17,413 bases of DNA from Draconibacterium orientale (GTDB taxonomy: Bacteria > Bacteroidota > Bacteroidia > Bacteroidales > UBA1556): contig DZDC01000047.1 of assembly GCA_022736595.1 (NCBI GenBank), forward strand, positions 1 through 17,413. Reading direction: 5' to 3'. The notes beneath the pieces were generated by a model. It was not told the origin of the DNA and made no database searches. It saw only the letters and a list, made by a program, of their open reading frames with translations. Position 1 is the stretch's first letter; each line of letters opens with the position of its first letter. Position numbers and translations under genes: made by a program. Of the stretch, positions 1-8,711 are shown one piece after another.

Positions 1-7
1 CTTAAAT

Positions 8-1729
8 CTAAAACTGAAAATAAATAAAGGCTTGCATTTCGGAGCTGATGCTTTGATAAACGATGAAGGAAGCCGTGAAGAACAACAGGGCTTGAAGATA
101 GAAATTCAAGGAAACAAACTTTTGTTCGTACCAATCTTTGAGTCGGTAAGGCAACCAATGAAATACAAATCCAATGGCCATTACAATCATCACAAATTTA
201 TAAGCCACCATCACTTGTGGCAATAAGCTCCACTGCTTCCACCAATCGGATTGGGCAAGATTACCCAAATCGCTTATTCCAGGCCACAAACGCACTATTT
301 GTTGCAGCATTTCGTTCACAATCTGCATCGACTCAGCCCTGAAAAATACGCGCGTAAACGTAATAAAAGTAAAAGTAAGAGCAATTTTCCAACTCACGGC
401 AATCCAACCTGTACGGTGTTCCCAAGGACTGATTTTGCGCCAATATTTGTACACCACCAAACCCAACCCATTAAGCCCTCCCCATAAAATAAACTGCCAA
501 CTGGCTCCGTGCCAAAGTCCACCCAATAGCATGGTCAACATCAGGTTGATATTGGTATTAACATTCCTCTTGAATCCTTCAGATCGGCGCATCAGCAAAG
601 CCATCACCAAACCCCCAAGCACAAAAATGGGGAATACCCACCAATATCCAATAAGCAAAGTAATGAACAGCAGCAACAAAGTTAACATACTGTAACTGAA
701 CAAAGAACCTTGACGATTTCCTCCCATTGGAATGTAAAGATAATCTTTAAGCCACGCACTCAGCGACATATGCCAACGCTTCCAGAAATTGGCCACATTT
801 TGGGCTTTATAGGGCGAATCAAAGTTTTGTGGTAACCTAAATCCCAACAATATTGCAACTCCTATTGCCATATCGGTATAACCCGAAAAATCGACATAAA
901 CCTGTAAGCTATAGCCAAAAAGTGCCAATAAATTCTCAATACCACCATAATGCAAAGGCGCGGCAAACACCCGATCTACAAAATTTACAGCTATGTAATC
1001 GCCGATGTAAACCTTCTTAACTAAGCCTTTGATAATCCAAAACAAAGCCACCCCAAAATCGGCTTTGGTTAGCTGATATTTTTGATACATCTGGGGAATA
1101 AATTGTGCAGCCCTCACAATGGGACCTGCCACCAATTGCGGGAAAAAGCTCACATAAAACCCAAAATCAATCATGTTGCGCACCGGTTTCAACTCGCCAC
1201 GGTACACATCCACACTGTAGCTAATGGTTTGAAAAGTGTAAAATGAAATCCCCACCGGAAGCAAAATTTTATCCACCGAAAAATGAGTTCCTGTAGCTTC
1301 ATTGGCCCATTGCGCCATAAAGTTAAACACCTCATATTGAGTTCCAAACATCTGATTGAAACTGCCCACAAAAAAGTAGGTGTACTTAAAATACACCAAC
1401 AAACTCATATTGATAATAATGCTAAGCGAAATGAGGAGCCGCTTCATCATTACACTTCTCGAATCGTACACCCATTTGCCAATATAATAGTCGGTCAAGG
1501 TACTGAAAAGCAGTATAAAAAAGAAAAATCCGCTGGATTTGTAATAGAAAAATAAGCTCACCAAAAAGAGGTAACCCGTGCGAATACTGCGTTGAGAATC
1601 TTTATAAACCATTGAATAGCCCAAAAGCACAATACCAAAAAAGACCCAAAAATAAAGCCTCGTAAAGATCAATGGGGCATCGGGCTGATACAGAAAAATA
1701 GCTTCGAGGTAGGCTTTCCAATCCATCAT
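8..1729 (-). CDS. MBOAT family membrane O-acyltransferase (AlgI/PatA-like)
   Basis: This is a polytopic membrane protein of 573 residues, a little longer than most AlgI proteins (about 470-520). Family hallmarks are visible: LPVGISFYTFQ near residues 157-167, FFPQLVAGPI near 195-204, NFWKRWHMSLSAWLKDY at 314-330 (His320) and LGGLWHGASW at 402-411 (His407, the usual invariant MBOAT histidine). AlgI/PatA/DltB relatives move acetyl or other acyl groups from the cytoplasm across the inner membrane for modification of extracytoplasmic glycans. The gene is the last of a four-gene operon and lies 10 bases after an SGNH gene, which fits transfer of an acyl group to an exported SGNH partner. An extra hydrophobic block of about 45 residues separates GGNR (335-338) from the NLMLTMLLGGLWHG motif. 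The gene starts with two consecutive ATG codons, so the first residue is uncertain by one. The acyl substrate and acceptor cannot be read from the sequence. Confidence 0.93.
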   Translation of the reverse strand: MMDWKAYLEAIFLYQPDAPLIFTRLYFWVFFGIVLLGYSMVYKDSQRSIRTGYLFLVSLFFYYKSSGFFFFILLFSTLTDYYIGKWVYDSRSVMMKRLLISLSIIINMSLLVYFKYTYFFVGSFNQMFGTQYEVFNFMAQWANEATGTHFSVDKILLPVGISFYTFQTISYSVDVYRGELKPVRNMIDFGFYVSFFPQLVAGPIVRAAQFIPQMYQKYQLTKADFGVALFWIIKGLVKKVYIGDYIAVNFVDRVFAAPLHYGGIENLLALFGYSLQVYVDFSGYTDMAIGVAILLGFRLPQNFDSPYKAQNVANFWKRWHMSLSAWLKDYLYIPMGGNRQGSLFSYSMLTLLLLFITLLIGYWWVFPIFVLGGLVMALLMRRSEGFKRNVNTNINLMLTMLLGGLWHGASWQFILWGGLNGLGLVVYKYWRKISPWEHRTGWIAVSWKIALTFTFITFTRVFFRAESMQIVNEMLQQIVRLWPGISDLGNLAQSDWWKQWSLLPQVMVAYKFVMIVMAIGFVFHWLPYRLKDWYEQKFVSLNFYLQALLFFTASFIVYQSISSEMQAFIYFQF

Positions 1730-1739
1730 TATTTCTTAC

Positions 1740-3017
1740 TTAAGGTTTAACCACATCGGTGAAAAATTTTGAGGCCCCCTTTTCTAAATGGCTTCCAAAA
1801 TCACGCACCAAAGCATCGAAAAGCAAATCGCCAAAAAGATAATATCCTTGTCGTGTAAAGTGCACACGATCGGCCTGTGCCAAGTGATACTTCTGCCATT
1901 TAACTATGCTATTGGAACCTCCCATTACTTCAAACTGATCCCAAACTGCGGCTTGGTGTTTGGCAGCAAGTTGATACATCAGTTGTTGCACTTCCACCCC
2001 ATTTCTATTGAGATATCGCCTTCGCAAATAGCTATCGGTATTTGAAACAAAAAGAATGGCGGCCTGCGGATTGACCTCATACACCCATCGCACCAAGCTA
2101 TCGTAGTTTTTAACAAAACGCACACCATCGAAATTGGGCCCGCTGGCATCATTGATTCCCAAAGCAAAAATAACCAAGTCGGGCTGCAAAACTTCCAACT
2201 CACTTTTAAAATATTTCGACCTCAAAAAAGAGGAAGTACTGGCGCCATTGATACCGATGTTGTGGTATATAAATCCAGGGTCATCGTTGCTGACGTTCAT
2301 TCCAAAAAGCTGAAAAAAGTATTGATTGGTATCGGTCTTTTCAAAATACAAATCCAAACTATCCACCTTTCGATTTAAATAAACACGGCTCAACCCTTTA
2401 AAACTATCAGTTACAATACTATCTACCCAAGGGCTGCAACTCTTTATTTCAAACGACCGAGCATCGATGCTGTGAAAAATGCTAACCTGAGTGAACGAAA
2501 AATCGTGTTCCATATCCGAATCCATTATCAATGTTAGTGAAGCCGTGGTATCTATGGTGTAAGCACTGATGCCTCCAATACCGAAACTGCATTCCTTATT
2601 CCGCTCCACATTTCTACAACTTTCCCAGCTTCCCGAATAGCTAAAATAATAGCCATCAGGAGCATTGGTTTTGGCCAGTCGATAAGGGAAAACAAATCCT
2701 CTTCCGGCATTCATTTCGCCTTCAAAATTTTGAAAATGCTCTCTCACCCGCCCCGAAAAAAAATCGGCTTGAACATGCGACCCTCCGATGTGAACAATAT
2801 TGATCTGACCTTGGCCTTGCTGCAGAAGCTGGGCCCATTTTTGATTGAAAAAATCGAAATTATTGATACTCTCAGCATGCTTTACCTTATTGCTATCGTA
2901 TGCAATCATGGGGTAATAATCAATCGCAAAGGGATAGGCTTGCTGCCCAAAAGCTTCATCAGCGACTAAAGCCATCAACAGGAATAGAATCGCTTCGTAT
3001 ATCTTCAATATTCTCAT
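1740..3017 (-). CDS. Exported SGNH/GDSL hydrolase-like protein (esterase or O-acetyltransferase)
   Basis: A protein of 425 residues with a cleavable signal peptide at the N-terminus (hydrophobic residues about 9-23, then GQQ). SGNH blocks appear in order: block I is HIGGSHVQAD with Ser80 in a GGSH setting, block II is NIGINGAS (253-260), block III is ALGIND (285-290) and block V is DRVHFT with Asp383 and His386. The roughly 170 residues between blocks I and II look beta-rich and probably form an inserted accessory domain, an architecture also known from the peptidoglycan O-acetyl esterase Ape1. The stop codon of the upstream SGNH gene directly abuts this ATG, so the two are almost certainly translated together. 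The role could be acetyl transfer or acetyl removal on a cell-surface glycan; the sequence does not decide which. The catalytic Ser, Asn, Asp and His all appear intact. Confidence 0.85.
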   Translation of the reverse strand: MRILKIYEAILFLLMALVADEAFGQQAYPFAIDYYPMIAYDSNKVKHAESINNFDFFNQKWAQLLQQGQGQINIVHIGGSHVQADFFSGRVREHFQNFEGEMNAGRGFVFPYRLAKTNAPDGYYFSYSGSWESCRNVERNKECSFGIGGISAYTIDTTASLTLIMDSDMEHDFSFTQVSIFHSIDARSFEIKSCSPWVDSIVTDSFKGLSRVYLNRKVDSLDLYFEKTDTNQYFFQLFGMNVSNDDPGFIYHNIGINGASTSSFLRSKYFKSELEVLQPDLVIFALGINDASGPNFDGVRFVKNYDSLVRWVYEVNPQAAILFVSNTDSYLRRRYLNRNGVEVQQLMYQLAAKHQAAVWDQFEVMGGSNSIVKWQKYHLAQADRVHFTRQGYYLFGDLLFDALVRDFGSHLEKGASKFFTDVVKP

Positions 3018-4478
3018 CTATGGAAGCATTTCTATCATTAAGGCATTGTAAAACATATTGGAAACCAGTTTTGCGCCATTGGGAGTAAAGTGGGTGTAAT
3101 CGGCTCCGGCCAAAGGTGGGGTAGCATTGACCCACGACGGCATGCTGTTGTGACCTCCCATGGCCGAGTACATATCCCAAAATGCAAATCCAGCTTTTAA
3201 ACTGGCATTACGCAGTTCATTGCGCACCAACTCCAAAAAAGGATAACTCACAAAATCTTCTCCATCCTTGTACGACATATCCCCCGGCCCTACCACAATG
3301 ACATACGCCTCTGGCCTAAGCTTTTTCAAAGTCATCAATTGACTGTAAAACCACCGGCCATAACTGTATGCCTCCGCCGAATCCTTCAAATAGGGCATCA
3401 CATTACCTCCAAATTGAAGTATAAAAAGCTGCACATTTAAAGTGGAATATATTTCGCGTAATTGACTATGATTTACCCGATTAAAAATGGTTCCCGAGCT
3501 TCCTCTCATGGGTATATTATCCACCGCCACCCCTGAAGTACCATCGAGGCTTAGTGCATAAATATCGGGACTATCGTTCCCCGTAAACTGGAATTGAATC
3601 TGCTTTGAAGCCTCAGGTAAAACCATTTGATAGTGACGCATCTCCGTTCCAGATTGCAAAATAGTTGTGGCTACTTCAACGCCTTGGCTTAATATTTTTA
3701 GCTGTACATCGGAATGAGAGCGACCGTAAAAAAGCTGTACTTTTTGGAAACTCCGCACCGAGGCATATCCCTGCGCCGATTCGCTAAAATGAATGGTGGC
3801 TTCATAAGTTTGGCTGAGATTGAGTGCACTATCGTTTTGCAAAGGTGCAAAGCGCGAATAAGCCATTAGAGGACCAAAATCCTTATGCTTTACCAAAGGA
3901 TCTACCTTTCCAAAATTGCTGTATCTACTCCAGTTCCCTACATTCAATTGTTTTAAACTGAGGTAACTATCATAAGGCTGTAAGGCTGGTAGAAGTCCAG
4001 GCCCCGAACCTCCAAATTTGTTTTGAAGCTTATTTCTCAAAAATCCGGTCATGCGGTCGCCTTCAATTTGACTGTCACCATAGTGCATAATGCGCACCAT
4101 TTTCCCCCCTTGGCTCGAAGCTTTGAGTTTTTCAAAAAAGGCCATCAAACCAGCTTTATCTCCCTTTGGAAACTCTAAACGGTGAATTTGAGCTGCCAAT
4201 ACTGCAGCATCCACTTTAAAGGTATCCAATACCTTAACATTCTTTTCATCAATTATTTCAGTAATATCAGGCAAGGAATCGAAATTTGTGTTGGCCGTCA
4301 CAAGGTTTGAAATATCTGCATATTCCTCAGTTTTCAATGAATACAATTCCTCAAAGTCAGGCATTTTAATGGTAAAATCCCCAATGTGAATGCCTTCAGT
4401 GGGCATAAGCCAAACAGAAAGAGCGAATAAAGCTCCCACCACCATAAAAAACCATAAGGTTTTAATGGGTTTTATCAT
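3018..4478 (-). CDS. Membrane-anchored SGNH/GDSL family protein, paralogue of the downstream gene
   Basis: A 486-residue protein with an N-terminal hydrophobic segment (about 7-24) that lacks a clear cleavage site and probably acts as a signal anchor. A low-complexity acidic stretch (about 30-100) leads to the SGNH fold. Block I is MHYGDSQIEGD with Ser136, block II is around MRGSSG (324-329), block III is LQFGGN (354-359) and block V is ADYTHFT with Asp460 and His463. Block III has GGN rather than the GxND seen in its neighbour. About 150 residues between blocks I and II are probably an inserted beta domain. Its start overlaps the stop of the LysM gene by one base, and the next SGNH gene follows with no gap. 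The anchor plus SGNH arrangement is what would be expected of an acetyltransferase receiving acyl groups from the MBOAT protein (AlgJ/AlgX/PatB-like). That assignment is inference. Confidence 0.84.
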   Translation of the reverse strand: MIKPIKTLWFFMVVGALFALSVWLMPTEGIHIGDFTIKMPDFEELYSLKTEEYADISNLVTANTNFDSLPDITEIIDEKNVKVLDTFKVDAAVLAAQIHRLEFPKGDKAGLMAFFEKLKASSQGGKMVRIMHYGDSQIEGDRMTGFLRNKLQNKFGGSGPGLLPALQPYDSYLSLKQLNVGNWSRYSNFGKVDPLVKHKDFGPLMAYSRFAPLQNDSALNLSQTYEATIHFSESAQGYASVRSFQKVQLFYGRSHSDVQLKILSQGVEVATTILQSGTEMRHYQMVLPEASKQIQFQFTGNDSPDIYALSLDGTSGVAVDNIPMRGSSGTIFNRVNHSQLREIYSTLNVQLFILQFGGNVMPYLKDSAEAYSYGRWFYSQLMTLKKLRPEAYVIVVGPGDMSYKDGEDFVSYPFLELVRNELRNASLKAGFAFWDMYSAMGGHNSMPSWVNATPPLAGADYTHFTPNGAKLVSNMFYNALMIEMLP

Positions 4479-6019
4479 TAACGTCGAATTTTGAGTTTTT
4501 GCCCTACTTGAATAGAGGTCGGGTCAGAAATATGATTCCATTTAAGAATATCCTCAGGGCTCACCCCTGAATATTTTTTGGAAATCTTATAGGGTGTATC
4601 TCCTGCTTTTACGGTATAAGTAGTCCAAGTTCCACTGCCCGAGCTTGATTTAGATCCATTTCCCGAACCACCTCCTTGTTTCAGACGTTGTTTTTCGGCA
4701 CGCGACATATCGTCAATGCTGCGATAATAATTTTCTTTACTCTCAGGCACCATAACTTTGATCTTTTGATTCACCGCAAGTTTGCGTGGATCAACGCGAT
4801 TCCAACTTTGCAAATCGTTCAAATTCACATCGTACCAATCGGCAATCATGCCCAAATTATCACCGGCTTTGATGTGATAATAAATCGGTACTTTGCTGTT
4901 AGAAACTTGTGAAGCAGTATTTTGTGCTGGAGCTACAACAATGGGATTGATGTTTGCTAATTCGGTAGCTGGGATGCGAATACTATCTTTGGAACTAAAA
5001 AGACTGTCCTCAAACTGGATAAAAGTCATCATCTTTCCTTTGGGCAAAACCAATGGATAAGCCACATTAAGCGCGGGAATTACATCCATTTTATATCTTG
5101 GATTGAGCAAACGTAGGCTATCGATGCTGATGTTTAACGTTTCACTCACCTTTTTAAAATAGAGTTGTCGCGAAACCTCAACGGTATCACCACTTAATGA
5201 AAAGGAATAGTTTGAAAGCGCGATGCTATTGGATTCTAAAAATCGATCAAACAAATAGGCTGCAGTTAAGGCTGGCACTATATCGCGGCCAAAATCGGGC
5301 AAGATAGGATAAAGCGCATAAAAATCTTGGTTATTGTTAAGGCGTCGGATGCTTTTATTGATGTTTGCTGGCCCACAGGCGTAAGCTCCAATGGCCAATT
5401 CCCAATTGGAATACAGTCGATGAAGTTGCATAATCTCGAAGATAGCTGCTCGTGAAGAACGATTAAGCTCCAGCCGGTCGTCCACATAGCTATCCACTTG
5501 AAGCCCTTCGCGTTTAGCCACCGAATAATTGAGCAGCCAAACCCCTTTACTTCCCGTTTTGCCTTGGCCCTTATGGTACATGGCGCTGAGGGCAAAAGGC
5601 ATATAATGCAAACTTAAAGGTAACTTTTGCACTTGAAGCATCTGATCAAAAGCGGGAATCTGGTAATGCAACTTGGCCATGGCAAAACTGCTCTGATTGA
5701 AATGTTGAAGATAAAACTTAAGAATTTCTCCCACCCGAGCATCGTAACGTAAAGGTAAATCGGGATGTGAGCGCTCCAAAAGATCGATCCAATAGGCCTC
5801 TTGAAAATTATTGCGTGCTTCTACCACCATTTTAGGTGTAGTTATAGAGGTGCTTTTCGACTGAACAAAAAGGGAGTCGCTGTAAGAAAGCCATTGCTGA
5901 AAATAAAATTGATCAGAATTGTATGGATTATTTTGTGCGCTTTGAGACACCACACATAGAGGCATTCCCAAAATTAGTAAAAGTAAATAAATGTATTTCA
6001 ATGCTTTATATTTTATCAA
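4478..6019 (-). CDS. LysM protein with a degenerate MltD-like transglycosylase domain
   Basis: A 513-residue exported protein. A signal peptide spans about residues 8-26 (hydrophobic core, then VVSQS). Residues about 90-260 follow the MltD-type lytic transglycosylase (GH23) pattern: LPLSLHYMPFALSA, KGVWLL, SYVDDRL, WELAIGAYACGPANINKSIRR and YPILPDFGRDIVPA. The position of the catalytic glutamate (usually LPxxExxLP..VESAL) is Leu144 here, and the normal GLWQF is GVWLL, so cleavage activity is doubtful. A weak LysM-like segment lies near 283-326. Two clear LysM domains are at about 379-424 and 467-511, joined by a Gly/Ser-rich linker (448-464). LysM binds N-acetylglucosamine in peptidoglycan, so the protein probably binds the wall. 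Translation starts at TTG; a TAA lies 12 codons upstream in frame and no ATG occurs before codon 19. It is the first gene of the operon with the two SGNH and MBOAT genes. Confidence 0.87.
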   Translation of the reverse strand: MIKYKALKYIYLLLLILGMPLCVVSQSAQNNPYNSDQFYFQQWLSYSDSLFVQSKSTSITTPKMVVEARNNFQEAYWIDLLERSHPDLPLRYDARVGEILKFYLQHFNQSSFAMAKLHYQIPAFDQMLQVQKLPLSLHYMPFALSAMYHKGQGKTGSKGVWLLNYSVAKREGLQVDSYVDDRLELNRSSRAAIFEIMQLHRLYSNWELAIGAYACGPANINKSIRRLNNNQDFYALYPILPDFGRDIVPALTAAYLFDRFLESNSIALSNYSFSLSGDTVEVSRQLYFKKVSETLNISIDSLRLLNPRYKMDVIPALNVAYPLVLPKGKMMTFIQFEDSLFSSKDSIRIPATELANINPIVVAPAQNTASQVSNSKVPIYYHIKAGDNLGMIADWYDVNLNDLQSWNRVDPRKLAVNQKIKVMVPESKENYYRSIDDMSRAEKQRLKQGGGSGNGSKSSSGSGTWTTYTVKAGDTPYKISKKYSGVSPEDILKWNHISDPTSIQVGQKLKIRR

Positions 6020-6050
6020 ACAATTATACCTACGGTATAGGCAGAATTTG

Positions 6051-6058
6051 CAAATTTA
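6051..6058 (-). promoter_or_regulatory. Candidate -7 element (TAAATTTG) for the LysM/SGNH/MBOAT operon
   Basis: On the minus strand this reads TAAATTTG, matching the Bacteroidota -7 consensus TAnnTTTG, about 31 bases before the TTG start at 6019. No good TTTG is found at the expected -33 distance, so support is moderate only. Confidence 0.35.
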
Positions 6059-6100
6059 CATTTTACCTTGGAACAGAAACCACAAGTTTTCCCTAAATTT

Positions 6101-7270
6101 TCAAGGTCTTTCAGGAGCCTTTGAAACTTGTTGATGAAGCTTTTCGATGCTATTCCAAAGAATTTGAGAGGTAGTATCCCAACTAAAGTTCTTGACCCGT
6201 TCCAATCCTTTGGATATCAACTGTTCCCTAAGTTGAACGTCGTTCTCAATAAGGAACATGGCTTCGGCAATTTGCTGCGGTTGAGAAGGGTCAACCAGTA
6301 ATGCGGCATCGCCAGCCACTTCAGGCATGGAGGTAACATTACTGGTAATTACTGCCGTTTGTGCTTTAAAAGCTTCCACTATGGGAATTCCAAAACCTTC
6401 AAAATAGCTCACATACACCAATGCAATGCCTGAGGCTACTATTTGGTTAAGTCGCTCCGGACTCTGATGTCCAAGAAAAACCACAGAATCTCTATACTTC
6501 ATCTGCTCATAGCGCTCCTTGATGCTTGGAGTCCACCACATTTTATTGCCCACCACTACCAATTTGGTGTTATTGGGTTGTTTCATTTTATACAAATCAA
6601 AGGCTTTGAAAAGTCCTTCAAGATTTTTGCGAGGATGCAAAGCCCCCACAAAATAAAAGTAAGGCTGTCCGCCGGTTAACTCATTACGAACCTGACTCTG
6701 AGTTTCTTCGTCCATGGGGCTATAGCTTTCATTCACTCCATTATAAGCCACATCTATCTTTGAACTTTCAATTTTATATTGACGTTCAATATCCTTTTTA
6801 GAATATTCAGAAACCGTTACAATTCGACCCGCATGACGTGCAAATCGGGGCATAAAAAATTTAAGGTATTTAAGTACCAAGCTTGGCAAATGTTGTGGAT
6901 AGTGCTCAAAATTTAAATCATGTACCACAGCAATAGAAGGAATTTTAGAACGTAAACTCACAAAACCATCGGTGGAAACAAATACATCGACCTTGTATTT
7001 TCGCAAAATACGTGGCAACATCATTTCAAACCAAATGATATAAAGAAGAGGGTGCCGAGCTTGAGGAAAAACCACCACAGGTTTTACGTTGGCGGCAAAA
7101 ATAAATTCGGGATCATAAGCCCTATCAAACAAAAAAATAAACTGATGTTCAGGATGGGCTAAAACCATACGTTTCAAGCTCTCATGAGTAAACCAGCCGA
7201 TTCCCTCGAGCTTATTCTTCAGCAATAATCTTGTATTTACAGCTACAACCAATTTAGTATTATTTTGCAA
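6101..7270 (-). CDS. Glycosyltransferase family 4-type (GT-B fold)
   Basis: A soluble or membrane-associated cytoplasmic protein of 389 residues, normal for the GT4 group. The N-terminal acceptor half begins VAVNTRLLLKNKLEGIGWF (9-27), typical of family members related to mannosyl or rhamnosyl transferases of surface polysaccharides. The C-terminal nucleotide-sugar half shows VGALHPRKNL (208-217) and EGFGIPIVEAFK (291-302), then TSMPEVAGDAALLVDP (313-328). The Glu pair of the EX7E motif is Glu291 and Glu299. It transfers a sugar from an activated donor to an unknown acceptor, probably in envelope glycan synthesis. The predicted start is TTG and no in-frame ATG occurs before residue 35, which would remove conserved sequence. 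It lies 82 bases upstream of the LysM gene on the same strand, so it may be transcribed with that operon, although a separate promoter candidate lies in the gap. Confidence 0.9.
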   Translation of the reverse strand: MQNNTKLVVAVNTRLLLKNKLEGIGWFTHESLKRMVLAHPEHQFIFLFDRAYDPEFIFAANVKPVVVFPQARHPLLYIIWFEMMLPRILRKYKVDVFVSTDGFVSLRSKIPSIAVVHDLNFEHYPQHLPSLVLKYLKFFMPRFARHAGRIVTVSEYSKKDIERQYKIESSKIDVAYNGVNESYSPMDEETQSQVRNELTGGQPYFYFVGALHPRKNLEGLFKAFDLYKMKQPNNTKLVVVGNKMWWTPSIKERYEQMKYRDSVVFLGHQSPERLNQIVASGIALVYVSYFEGFGIPIVEAFKAQTAVITSNVTSMPEVAGDAALLVDPSQPQQIAEAMFLIENDVQLREQLISKGLERVKNFSWDTTSQILWNSIEKLHQQVSKAPERP

Positions 7271-7387
7271 GGCGCAAAGATGCCAAAAAAAACGACTTCT
7301 TTCTAAGCTTTTTATTACTTAACTCAATCTTCACCCGCCAACATGCTTTTGAAAATTGCACCTATTTTGACCTGTGCAGGCTAAAAA

Positions 7388-8710
7388 CTAATAATAAAAC
7401 AACTCAACCTTTTGCTGATTTAATCGAGTGCGCGCCCATTCTTCAACTTTTATTCGTTCCTTTTTAGTGAGTCCATTTTTATCCAAATCCAAAATTAAAA
7501 TATGGGTAAATAGTTCATCCTTAACTTCATTGCCATATACAAAACCCACTTGGTAGCTACATGACTTTACTTGAGGAAACAAAATTTGTAATTCATTAAG
7601 CAGCACCTTACCCATTTTTGATTGGTTATTCAAACTGTCGATAAAGTGGTTTTTAGCATTAATTTCCGATTCCAATTGTGCAACCTTTAAACCAAGTAGA
7701 TACCTTTGCTTTATGTTTTCATCAAAACGGTTGAAATTCAACCCTTGCTCAATTTTAATATTTACATCGTTAAGATTAAATATTTTAGCATTTTTACGAA
7801 TTCTAACTCTTTGCTCTTCATTGAATTTAAATCCTCCAAAAACCAAGTTTATTTCCTGCTTTTCGAAATCATAATCACTTTTTAAAAGAAAATTTTGTTC
7901 AAACGTACTCAGACTAGCAATGTATTTTTTGGCATTTTCGCTAAAGCGTTCCTTTTTAACCAAAGTATAACCAAAGAAAATACTAGGTACCAGCACCAAA
8001 AGAGTAACCAATGATACAGCAGAAGTCACCCGTTTTTTGGAATTGGAATTGAGCTCTTGATGGCTTGGAAATCGGAGAATTTGAGAAACAGTTACCGAGG
8101 CCAATGCAATAAAAACCGTATTGATGGTAAAAAGATAAATAGCCCCAAAGAAAAAATTGAGTTGTGCTGTGGCTAGTCCATAGCCGGCAGTACATAATGG
8201 TGGCATCAAGGCTGTGGCAATGGCTACCCCGGGTATAACATTTCCTTTGTTTTTTGAAGCTATCGCAATGACCCCAGCTAAGCCTCCAAAAAGAGCAATT
8301 AATACATCGTAAATGGTGGGAGAAGTGCGTGCTAACAATTCAGAATGAGCAGTACTTAATGGGCTCACCGTAAAATATACTGTGGAACTGACCAAGGAAA
8401 CCAGCACCGCAAAACTGAAATTTTTGACACTCCGACGCATCAATGGGAAGTCATATACCGCTATGCTGTAGCCAATTCCATTGATGGGTCCCATCAGTGG
8501 AGAAATAAGCATTGCCCCTATAATTACGGCTGTGGAATTCATATTCAATCCCACCGATGCTAACAAAATGGCGAATATTAAAATCCAGAGGTTGGTTCCT
8601 TTAAAAACCACGCTCTTCACTAAGGCAGCATAAATGGTTTCATGATTGTCGAGCTCATATTGCAGGCTAAACGACTGTAAAATTTGATCTAAGATTTTTC
8701 TAAAATCCAT
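7388..8710 (-). CDS. DUF389 family membrane protein
   Basis: A 440-residue protein of unknown function. The N-terminal half holds about five or six membrane segments with the conserved DUF389 signature: GLNMNSTAVIIGAMLISPLMGPI at 54-76, IASKNKGNVIPGVAIATALMPPLC at 150-173. A further hydrophobic segment lies at about 230-250. The last 190 residues form a soluble, charged, possibly alpha/beta domain ending KVELFYY. The gene begins one base after the nhaA stop codon, so it is cotranscribed with the Na+/H+ antiporter. This suggests a link to membrane transport or ion stress, but the family has no settled biochemical role. The family assignment is firm, the function is not. Confidence 0.88.
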   Translation of the reverse strand: MDFRKILDQILQSFSLQYELDNHETIYAALVKSVVFKGTNLWILIFAILLASVGLNMNSTAVIIGAMLISPLMGPINGIGYSIAVYDFPLMRRSVKNFSFAVLVSLVSSTVYFTVSPLSTAHSELLARTSPTIYDVLIALFGGLAGVIAIASKNKGNVIPGVAIATALMPPLCTAGYGLATAQLNFFFGAIYLFTINTVFIALASVTVSQILRFPSHQELNSNSKKRVTSAVSLVTLLVLVPSIFFGYTLVKKERFSENAKKYIASLSTFEQNFLLKSDYDFEKQEINLVFGGFKFNEEQRVRIRKNAKIFNLNDVNIKIEQGLNFNRFDENIKQRYLLGLKVAQLESEINAKNHFIDSLNNQSKMGKVLLNELQILFPQVKSCSYQVGFVYGNEVKDELFTHILILDLDKNGLTKKERIKVEEWARTRLNQQKVELFYY

Positions 8711-8711
8711 A

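Noticed and set aside
7371..7380. CCTGTGCAGG palindrome just after the DUF389 stop
   Set aside because: A 4-base stem with a 2-base loop and no T-tract on the minus strand; too weak for a terminator.
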